DNA of 64,000 bases from Rhynchopus euleeides. Taxonomy: Eukaryota > Euglenozoa > Diplonemea > Diplonemida > Diplonemidae. The stretch is from contig OY723269.1 in assembly GCA_963210315.1 (NCBI GenBank), positions 2,046,001 to 2,110,000 on the forward strand. Direction: 5' to 3'. The notes under the pieces were generated by a model. It saw only the letters and a list, made by a program, of their open reading frames with translations, made no database searches and had not been told where the DNA came from. The first letter of the stretch is position 1. Each line of letters begins with the position of its first letter. A program made the translations under genes and the position numbers. Below are positions 38,102 through 46,913 of this stretch, one piece after another.

Positions 38102-39811
38102 ATGGAGGTGTTCCTGACGGATGCGGCGACAGGCGTGACGCACGCTGTCGACATCGGGATGGACGAGAAGCCCGACAGGCTGAAGCTCGAAGCACGCGAG
38201 GCGTTCCGCTACCCTGATGGTGTGGAGGAAGAGGACGTGCATCTGTCGGTGGGGGTCAAAGCGGTGTGTGACGACGAGCCTCTGAGCCATGCAGGTGTCG
38301 AAGCCGGATGCGTGGTTCACGTCACCATCTGTCCCGACCGTCACCTCGATGCGGTGCACAAGGGGGAGAAGCAACTGTGGCAGGTCCCGCTGTGGGTGAC
38401 GACACGCGATGAGGTCCTTCAAGCCGTTCGCAAGTTGACGTACGAGGGGGAGTGGGAAGGAGAGCACTGGTTCGCACATGCGCACACCACCGTGAAGGGT
38501 GATCGTGAACTTGTTCATGCAGCAGTTGAACAACATGGGTACTCACTCCAGTACGCAGACGACAGCCTGAAGGGTGATCGTGAGTTCGTTCTTGCTGCAG
38601 TTCAACAACATGGGTACGCACTCGAGTACGCTGACGACAGCCTGAAGGGTGATCGTGAGATCGTTCTTGCTGCAGTTCAACAACATGGGCGCTCACTCGA
38701 GTACGCAGACGGCAGCCTGAAGGGTGATCGTGATGTCGTTCTTGCTGCAGTTCAACAACATGGGTACTCACTCGATTATGCAGACGACAGCCTGAAGGGT
38801 GATCGTGACGTCGTTCTTGCTGCAGTTCAACAAGATGGGTACTCACTCTATTACGCAGACGACAGCCTGAAGGGTGATCGTGACGTCGTTCTTGCTGCAG
38901 TTCAACAATATGGGTACTCACTCTGTTACGCAGACAACAGCCTGAAGGGTGATCGTGAGGTCGTTCTTGCTGCAGTTCAAAATGGGTCCTCACTCGCGTA
39001 CGCAGACGACAGCCTGAAGGGTGATCGTGAGATCGTTCTTGCTGCAGTTCAACAAAATGGGGACTCACTCGAGTACGCAGACGGCAGCCTGAAGGGTGAT
39101 CGTGAGATCGTTCTTGCTGCAGTTCAAAATGGGGGGTCCTCACTCTATTACGCAGACAACAGCCTGAAGGGTGATCGTGAGTTCGTTCTTGCTGCAGTTC
39201 AACAAAATGGGGACTCACTCGAGTACGCAGACGGCAGCCTGAAGGGTGATCGTGAGATCGTTCTTGCTGCAGTTCAAAATGGGGGGTCCTCACTCTATTA
39301 CGCAGACGACAGCCTGAAGGGTGATCGTGAGTTCGTTCTTGGTGCAGTTCAACGCCGTGGGGACTTACTCCGTTACGCAGACGACAGCCTGAAGGGTGAT
39401 CGTGAGATCGTTCTTGCTGCAGTTCAACAACATGGGTACTCACTCCAGTACGCAGACTACGGCCTGAAGGGTGATCGTGAGATCGTTCTTGCTGCAGTTC
39501 AACAAAATGGGCGCTCACTCGAGTACGCAGACGGCAGCCTGAAGGGTGATCGTGAGATCGTTCTTGCTGCAGTTCAACAAAATGGGCGCTCACTCGAGTA
39601 CGCAGACGGCAGCCTGAAGGGTGATCGTGAGATCGTTCTTGCTGCAGTTCAACAAAATGGGCGCTCACTCGAGTACGCAGACGGCAGCCTGAAGGGTGAT
39701 CGTGAGATCGTTCTTGCTGCAGTTCAACAAAATGGGGACGCATTCCGTTACGCACACGACAGCCTGAAGGAAGACCGCGAGATACTTGCTGCTGCAAGTC
39801 ATCACATGTAA
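38102..39811 (+). CDS. Paralogue D: ubiquitin-like + 18 DUF4116 repeats
   Basis: 569 residues, the longest of the array. The N-terminal ubiquitin-like domain is near-identical to B and C; the linker is of the longer A type (YEGEWEGEHWFAHAHTT). There are eighteen 25-residue repeats. Units 14-17 include three with identical NGRSLEYADGS variable parts, and a two-unit block (NGDSLEYADGS plus NGGSSLYYAD) is itself duplicated, so amplification is recent. Three units lack one Gln codon of the QQ pair. The ending is SLKEDREILAAASHHM stop. Localisation is unknown; there is no signal peptide or membrane segment, so it is probably cytosolic or nuclear. Confidence 0.9.
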   Translation: MEVFLTDAATGVTHAVDIGMDEKPDRLKLEAREAFRYPDGVEEEDVHLSVGVKAVCDDEPLSHAGVEAGCVVHVTICPDRHLDAVHKGEKQLWQVPLWVTTRDEVLQAVRKLTYEGEWEGEHWFAHAHTTVKGDRELVHAAVEQHGYSLQYADDSLKGDREFVLAAVQQHGYALEYADDSLKGDREIVLAAVQQHGRSLEYADGSLKGDRDVVLAAVQQHGYSLDYADDSLKGDRDVVLAAVQQDGYSLYYADDSLKGDRDVVLAAVQQYGYSLCYADNSLKGDREVVLAAVQNGSSLAYADDSLKGDREIVLAAVQQNGDSLEYADGSLKGDREIVLAAVQNGGSSLYYADNSLKGDREFVLAAVQQNGDSLEYADGSLKGDREIVLAAVQNGGSSLYYADDSLKGDREFVLGAVQRRGDLLRYADDSLKGDREIVLAAVQQHGYSLQYADYGLKGDREIVLAAVQQNGRSLEYADGSLKGDREIVLAAVQQNGRSLEYADGSLKGDREIVLAAVQQNGRSLEYADGSLKGDREIVLAAVQQNGDAFRYAHDSLKEDREILAAASHHM

Positions 39812-40540
39812 TGGTGTGCCCGCTCATCGTGTTGCGTTGCCCTCTGCCGCTGAGAGCTGCCCGGTTGCACGATTCTGCAGTGCTGTTGGTTGGGCAACAG
39901 GAGTCAACACTCTGTGCCTCTTCTTCTTCTTCTCTCCAGTACTACCCCTTCTCAGTTGCTTCTCTGAGCCACCATGTGTGGCTCAGCAGGAGGCGTCTCA
40001 GCATGCCTCACCCTCATGAGGCCTTTCCCTTTTGTGTTCAGGAGGCAGCGATTCAACGGAAAAGAGATGCTGCCAAACGCTCATTTCCGGAGTCGCATGC
40101 AAAGGATTTTTCAAAGTCGGAGAGAGGTTCCCCCACAACAGCTGTACGGCCTCAACTCACCGCACTCAACTGACGCAACGTGGGAAGACTGTGGAAGTAG
40201 CCGCCGTGGGCTCTAGGCTCTCTGGCCCTGCAACACATACGCATTTGATAGGCCCCACTCCGATCCGCACGGAGCTCAAAAATCAATTGTCTGCGGTTCT
40301 GGGAGGCAATACAGACGTATTTACTCTGAATGTTATTTGTTAACAAACCGCCATTTTGGAAAAACAATTTAAAAGTGAATTAATAAAATGTTATTCGTAA
40401 CATATGTTACTGGGTACTCCCATGGAGTCAACCGCCGCTCGGGCGAGAAGTGTGTTAAGCATACACAACACCAACCTTCGTCAGGTTTGTGAGTGTATAA
40501 GCAACACCGCAAGAAGGAACAGAAACCATGAATCTGCCCC

Positions 40541-40690
40541 GTTAACGGGTAACCGGTATTACCGGGTATTACCGGAAACCCGGTAATCGGCCCCCATTAC
40601 CGGGTATTACCGGGTCAAAAACGGGTATTACCGGGTAAAATCGGGGGTATTACCGGGTCCGGTAATACCCGTTTTCGTATTACCGGGGAT
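40541..40690. repeat. TTACCGGGTA-type simple array
   Basis: Repeated ATTACCGGGT units in both orientations (GGTATTACCGGGTA, GGTAATACCC). Confidence 0.75.
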
Positions 40691-41296
40691 TTTCAGTGGG
40701 GATTTCCTTGGGGTAGGGCTGCTTCACGGGGACGTCACAGAGAACCAATACACCCTGTTGACTGATTTTTTGGCAGCGCTCATGCTGGTGTGTCTGACGG
40801 CCCCAGAGAAAGGTGTGCCTTCCCCCCAAAACACCCCCCCTCCCCCACTCCCCAGGCCAACCACAGGAGCACGTCGCATGCTTTCGGATGAACACCCCCC
40901 CCCCCTACCCCACCAGTACCTGTTTGTTCTTGATGTCACTTCCCCAAGCGCTTTGTCATATTTGACCCCCCCACCACCACCAGTACCTTCGCTTTCGACA
41001 AGAATGCCCCCCCCCCCCTCTGCGCACACACACACACACGTTCATTTTTTTGTTTAGTGGAGGTCGCACCGAGCGAACTCTGATGCCTGCCTTCTCTGTC
41101 ACGCACAAAGTGGGTTTGCTGACATTTTATGACCCCCCTCCAAGCTGCCACTCGAGGAAATATTTGGAGCAATATTTTAGCGTGGGGGCGAAACCAGACT
41201 TGACTGGTAGTGAGTGAAGACCCACCCACGCTCGGGGCCATAAACAAAAAGGAAAAAAGATATCACACCCCCACCCACTCCCATTCTACCCCGTGA

Positions 41297-41857
41297 TTAA
41301 ACCAGATCGAGATCAATCACATCCGTCATCAGGTTTTCGCCAGAGGAAGCAAGGTTGCCCTCATCTCTGTCGTCGTCGTCGCTGCCTTCGTCATCGTCGT
41401 CGTCGTCCCCACATCCAGTGTGGGTTGGCAGAACGCCTTCCAGTGCGAGGCGAGCCCGCTGAAGACGCAGTGCTTCCTTCCGCTCCTGGTCCGCAAAGCG
41501 CCCTTCAATGTCACCGTTGGCACGGGTGAACAGGCGCTTGCAGAAAGTTTTCGGGGCAGTGCCCGCAGCAGTCAGCATACTCGACGCCACCGAGTAAATG
41601 CTGTCGACACCAGTCACTGAGGCAGGCATGGTTAGCAGGCAGGTGACAACCTGGGCGAGGTCTCCCAACTTGCACCCCCTGTAAACAGCACCCATTTTCC
41701 CTTCGGCTGATACCCTGTTTCGAGATGTGTAAGAGGTCGCCGGGAGCTGAGTGCCGTAGTCCACCGTGTCAATGACAACGGCGAGGAAGCCAGCCCCTCC
41801 CAGCCCAGATGGAACAAATAGTTTCAATTTTAACAAAAATAATAAAAACATTTTCAA
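41297..41857 (-). CDS. Unknown ORF inside the TA-flanked transposon
   Basis: Up to 186 codons. The protein-like part starts near residue 18 (GLGGAGFLAVVIDTVDYG) and includes MPASVTGVDSIYSVASSM and KTFCKRLFTRANGDIEGRF, a basic helix (DQERKEALRLQRARLALEG), and an acidic tail (a D/E/S run then VIDLDLV). I do not recognise it. As the only plausible protein in the element it could be the last exon of a transposase or a captured host gene. The sequence just 5' of it (AGAAATAA-rich on this strand) is not coding, so an upstream exon may be joined at about 41800. Confidence 0.4.
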   Translation of the reverse strand: MKMFLLFLLKLKLFVPSGLGGAGFLAVVIDTVDYGTQLPATSYTSRNRVSAEGKMGAVYRGCKLGDLAQVVTCLLTMPASVTGVDSIYSVASSMLTAAGTAPKTFCKRLFTRANGDIEGRFADQERKEALRLQRARLALEGVLPTHTGCGDDDDDDEGSDDDDRDEGNLASSGENLMTDVIDLDLV

Positions 41858-41934
41858 AAAATGTTACTGAGGAGGATTCTTCATATTCCTGGATTTCCCG
41901 AATTTCCTGGATTTCCCCCGGCCCCTTAGGCGAT

Positions 41935-42235
41935 TTCAGGGCGGACAGGGCGGACATATCCGGACCGGAAATCCGGGTGTCCGGATGTCCGGGTCCAATT
42001 TTGACCCCCCCCCCCCCCCCCCCCCCCCCGGACATTTCCCGAATTTCCCGCCCGGACATGTCCGGGCGGACATCCGGACATCCAGAAATGTCCGCCCCGG
42101 ACAGGGCGGACATGTCCGGGCGGACATTTTCTGGTGTCCGGATGTCCGGGCGGACATGTCCGGACCCGGAAATTCGGGAAATCCAATTTTGACCCCCCCC
42201 CCCCCCCCCCCCCGGACATGTCCGGCCAGGACCTC
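41935..42235. repeat. GGACATGTCC palindrome cluster with C-runs
   Basis: Many overlapping GGACATGTCCGG / GGGCGGACAT units. AATTTTGACC plus a C-run of about 24 bases ends each of two direct copies (near 41996-42028 and 42184-42212). Confidence 0.75.
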
Positions 42236-42547
42236 AATAGTTCCCCTCTCCCCTCCAGTGTTGAGCGCCCGCCCAGGGTACGTGACGTGTGAAGTACCGA
42301 CGCCCCGGCTTGCCGGGGCCTGGGCATTTGTTGATTCTCCCCGACCTCAGGGCCCTGTGAATGCTAGATCTCCCCGGTCCGGCCCTGTTTTTGTCCCGCC
42401 AGCACTGAGTCACCTGCAGCTCAACCCCGGCCAGTGCGCGGTGTGTTTGTCCTAGAGAGCAGCAGAGAGCAATAGTTTGATTTTTGGTCCAGAAAATAGT
42501 TTGAAAATTTTTGAAATCTGGGTGCCCAAAAAAATTCCTAAGACCGG

Positions 42548-42945
42548 CGATTTGTAGGGGGACCCTTTCGAATTTTTTTTGGGGAAGGGTAAATTGAACG
42601 TTTTTGGCCAAATGAAGCCACTGCGACCATTCCCGGGCCTCGGAAATCAGATTTTGGCCCCTCAAATGCGGTACCGGTCCGGACAAAAAACCGAAAAAAT
42701 CGTGAAAAATGGCCCATTTTCCCCAGCCAAAAATGGGCCAAAAATGCCCCCCGGACACCCCCAGAGACATGTCCTAATCCGGGGTGCCAGTAGGGGGGAC
42801 CTTTCGAATTTTTTTTCGAGGAGAGGTCAATTGAACGTTTTTGGACATCTGAGGCCACTGCGACCATTCCCAGGCCTCGGAAATGAGATTTTTGGCCCTC
42901 AAATGGGGTACCGGTCCCCACGAAATTACGAAAAAATCATGAAAA
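42548..42945. repeat. Two tandem copies of a 170-bp dispersed repeat
   Basis: Copies at about 42548-42715 and 42791-42945. They share GTAGGGGGACC, TTTCGAATTTTTTTT, CCACTGCGACCATTCCC, GGCCTCGGAAAT and GGTACCGGTCC. A third copy is at 55935-56097 and a fragment at about 43478. Confidence 0.8.
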
Positions 42946-43682
42946 TCGAAAGGTCCCACGCACCAAATTCTGCCCAAAAATCGTCAAAAATGGACATGTC
43001 ATACGCAGCAAGGGGGCAAACCACTCCCCAATGCTCAATGATTCCACGGCAAGCCAGATTTTCTGATCAATTGGTTTGTTTGAGCATGTTCCTGGCCCTT
43101 GTTTGGAAAGTAGATGACCCCTGGCTGGAGAGGACGGTTGTGCTCGACCGGACGGAGAGAGAACCTTCTCCATAACCACCTCCACTCCACAATGCCACAA
43201 GTGGCAGGAAGGCCGGGTGTTACAGGCCTCAACCAGGGTTCCAAGGCTCTCCACTTCCTGGCTGCGTCAGGGATCACCGGGTACAGCGAGCAGGATTCCC
43301 TGTCCTGACACCCCAGCATGTACCACCGGAAGAACCCGAAACAGCAGCCGCCCCTCATGGGGGTTGCAAGAGGCACGGAAATCGTTCAAATCGGACCAAG
43401 TCCGAAAATCCGGCACTTTCTTGGGTACAAATTGCGGTCCGAAATTTTCCGATTTTTTGAAAAAAGGCTAATTCTGTAAGGGGGACCTTTTCGAATTTTT
43501 TTTTTCGGGCACTTTTTCCACAAGGAAATGTCCGCCCTGTCCGCTACTGTCCGCTACTGTCCACTACCGATTTCAAGGATCCTCCTGAGGAATAATTTAA
43601 AAAATGTTATTCCCGGGCTCTCCGGGGACCCGGGAATAATTAATTTATTTAGCGGATAACATTGTGAATAAATACGTCTGTA

Positions 43683-44663
43683 ATGTCTCGACACCTGGGC
43701 TCTGGGGAGGTGGGCGTCGAGATTGCGGCAGCCATCAACCTCGACGGCGGTGGGAGGGTGAGTGTGACAGTGGAGATCACATCAAGAGCAAGTGCTCGGT
43801 GTGTGTCTACACTAATTTGTAAAGATCCACGTGGTGTGTTTACCTCTATCCCGACGCCCCCTGTGACTACGACCCCGTCCTCCCCAGAGGCGACCGCGCC
43901 TGCCTCTGCAGCCCTGTGGAAGCCATCCCCTGCACCCCACCGCCGCATGTGACGCATGTGGAGGCTCTCCCCTCCGCCCCGCCACCCCATGTGCCTGTGC
44001 CTCAGCCCTCCCCTGAGGCAACCCCGTGTACCGCTGTCCCCGAGCCCGCCACCCCTCCAGCTGTGCTGAAGGGGCTGGCCTACACCGTGTGCTCCCCGGG
44101 CTCACCCCACCGCCACCTGATGCAGCCTCGTGGGAGGTCTCACCCGACAGCACCCGGCCGTCCATCCCCGCCGTGGTTCAGCTGAAGCGCGCCGCCTTCG
44201 AGGCGCATACCAGTTCTACCCCGGTACTGCCTGCCCAGAGGCCGAGGGTCGATTCCGTGATCCCCATCGCTGACGCTGACCTGGGCGCCGCTGACCCGGC
44301 CGCACCCTCTGCTACTACCTCTCCTCCCAACGGCGTGTCCGTTGACGCAGTCTACCCCCCAAGGCCCTGTTCAGGCGCCTCTTCCTCTGCCCGTGCATGG
44401 TGCCCTCAGGCTTGCGGGCCTCCCTCAACCCCTCCTCCTGTGGCACCCCACCAGAGCAGCTCCTCTCTCAAACAAGGGGAGCGTACCGGGCCACGTCCCC
44501 GCGTAGTTATGTAGACGACCCCCTTGGGGTGCGGGTGTCTTCGATACGGGGAGAGCCTGGTATTGCGATTATTCTCCCGGGGGGGTCTTCGCTGGTCGTT
44601 ATCCTTCGTCAGTCTCCGTCAGTTTTCAGCCAATTCAACAGGAAATGCACCAAAGTGCACTGA
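43683..44663 (+). pseudogene. Pro/Ala-rich gene relic, copy 4
   Basis: As at 19108, with 12 bases removed in frame after GAGATTGCGGCA. Its ATG directly abuts the TA duplication of the 3.37 kb transposon. Confidence 0.42.
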
Positions 44664-45402
44664 CGATCACCCCGTCGCGAAGACCCCCCCCCCCCCCGGA
44701 GAAACGTTGAAAGAATTGGAGGCGGGTGGTGGGGGGATGGATTGAACAATCAGATACACCGCACGGTTGCTGCGTTTTTTTTGATACCATCCAAAACACA
44801 GCGCAGCTGTGTATTGGAGGAAATACGATACGAGAAGGACTGGCGTCATTACCTCTGTCATGGTTTCCATTTCTTCGTGCTCCACCACACCTTCTGTACT
44901 TCAGACAACACAAACACACAACACACGGTCGTGAGATTTGTGCAGAGGAGTGGTGGAAGCGGTCAACAAAACATTCCTTTTTCGTTCCCCTATTTTGTTT
45001 GTCCAGATCATCAAACATTCACAGACACAAGGACGTCGAGTACGCGTATTTCCGTCCGATGTTTCGCCCAACAAGCTTGCTTGTGCACTGTGAAGAATTT
45101 GGGTGGGAGCGCTTGAGGGTCGGGTGTTGTGTGTTTGTGTGTGGTGACCACGTTTTGTGTGGGGAGATCCTGCGCGGATCACAGCCCACCCTGTGTGTGT
45201 GTGTTTCAGACCAGTTTTTCGAGGTAACTGGGAGACATGAATCAGGGCTCCACTTTCAAGGATTAGCGACAATCTACGCCCCCTGGAGGGGGATCCGTTG
45301 CGTTCCGACCTGAGCTGTCACTCAAGAGCCAACTGTCGGCAAACCAGTGCAGCCTGCGGTGGGGGGAACAAGGTGTCTCCAGGTTGGTGCTTCCTTTATC
45401 AT
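43683..45402 (+). repeat. Segmental duplication unit behind D (split by transposon)
   Basis: Matches the unit behind A from ATGTCTCGACACC to CTTCCTTTATCAT, then similarity stops. It contains relic copy 4 (43683-44663) and an extra 268-bp insertion at about 44783-45050. Confidence 0.85.
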
Positions 45403-46006
45403 CATGGGGTCATCATTACCACGAAGCACGCGGAGCCCGCGAGGGACGTGTGACTCCACGACGCGCTCCTGCTTTCGGGAGGCGTCGTCACTCGCCTGCA
45501 CCTTCATCGTGCGTGGGTTTACACTCAGGTGTGCTGCCCTAGCACGGTGCGCCCACCGGAGTGGATCTTACCATGTGACACCGCTCTTGCTGGCAAAAGG
45601 GGGGTGGCGCCACTCACCCGGGTCCGTCATCATGCTTTCGCACTCGGGAGTCTGCTGCCCAAGTCTTGCCCCCTTGCTGCGACAGTGACATTATATAGTA
45701 CCGGCATGTCGAAAAATGTCGTCATTTTGACGTTTTTTGGTACCTTAAGACGGCCCCCCCTGCCCTATCTCCTTTGTATCCTCTGACCGAGCAAGACTCC
45801 CCCCCACACGACACACGACACCACACCGCACCCCCCCCCCCTTTGCAGGGAGACATCACACCAACCCCCTCCCACCCGACCCAGCCCAACCCCTCCCCCA
45901 TTAGCCCTTGGGCAGGCAGGGGACCCCTGCGGGGCGCGGGGCGGGGGGCGGGGGTGGGGGGCGGGGTACCTGCGTGCGGCGCGAGGACACTCCCACCCCA
46001 CCCCAA
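45403..46006. other. No gene recognised; upstream region of the large ORF
   Basis: Contains GACATTATATAGTACC at about 45686 (TATA-like) and C-runs at about 45833-45842; nothing coding is supported. Confidence 0.4.
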
Positions 46007-46880
46007 ATGGCACCCACCCGCTGGTTGGGAGCGCCCAACTCGTGTGAGCCTGCGGCTGACATGCCTCGCCTGCAGCACACCACCGCCGCTGCCCCTTTGG
46101 GGCACCCATTCTGGATTACCTTGTGTGTGCTGTGCTTCTGCGCTTCGACATGCTTTGGTGAGGAGGGGGGCAGCCGGGATGGCATGGGGTCAGCCCCAAC
46201 GCGGGCACCGCCGCGCTGTGTGCAGCTGGGCACGGGCAGCGGTGGATCCCTGCAGGGGGAGGGCGACGCGTTTCTCTGCAGGGTTGACGGCGACGCGTCG
46301 TCCATCGCTGAGGTCGTGCCGGCAATCCGGGTGTGGGCGGCCACCTCTGCGCGGTGCAATGCATCTCGCATTGTGAAGCTCCGCGATGGCGGCAGCGGTG
46401 ACCCCGACATCGTCACCTCGGGCAACCCACTGCCGCATGCCCCGCCGCAGCGGAAGCGCAACGACTACCACCTGGTGTGCCGCGAGGGGAGGAACGTCAC
46501 CATCACAGTCGCTTCAGCCGCGTCGCAGCCCAATGCGGCACCGGGGGTGGCAGAGGAGGCGGACGGGCAGCAGAAGGCAGCAGCACCCCGCCCCTCCGCT
46601 GCGTCTGGGGCGGTGGCGGCGATGGAGGGAAGGGAGGCGGGGGAGGGCGGGCGTGCTGCTGTGCGCCCCGCAGGCGGCAATGCCACGGCGGCGGATTCTG
46701 CTTCTGCTGCGGCGGCGCGGGATCCCGCGGGGGCTGGGGGTGGGAACAGCAGCAGCAGCAGCAGTGCCGGCGGCGGGGGGTTGCCCGAGGGGAAGGCGGC
46801 GGCGGGAGGGGCCCCCTCGGATCCCCCGCCCCCGCGCACTGTATCCGAGGGGCACAGCGGCAGCGGCGGTGGCACCGCCG

Positions 46881-46913
<33 letters not shown>

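Larger units (their letters stand above)
40312..43680. mobile_element. 3.37 kb TA-flanked DNA transposon
   Basis: Termini CAGACGTATTTA(C/T)TC..AATGTTAT at 40312 and, inverted, up to 43680, flanked by TA (40310-40311, 43681-43682). The uninterrupted site survives in the unit behind A: GGGAGGAATAATGTCTCG near 19100, against GGGAGGCAA-TA ... TA-ATGTCTCG here. This shows that D's flank and the copy at 43683 were one block. Contents: a minus-strand ORF (41297-41857), nested tandem repeats and C-runs. No catalytic DDE/D motif recognised. Confidence 0.85.

Noticed and set aside
38322-39827. Long minus-strand frame (about 500 codons) opposite the DUF4116 repeats of D, and similar ones opposite A, B and C
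   Set aside because: It only mirrors the 75-bp repeat; its length follows from periodicity, and the plus frame has domains, a start and a conserved end.
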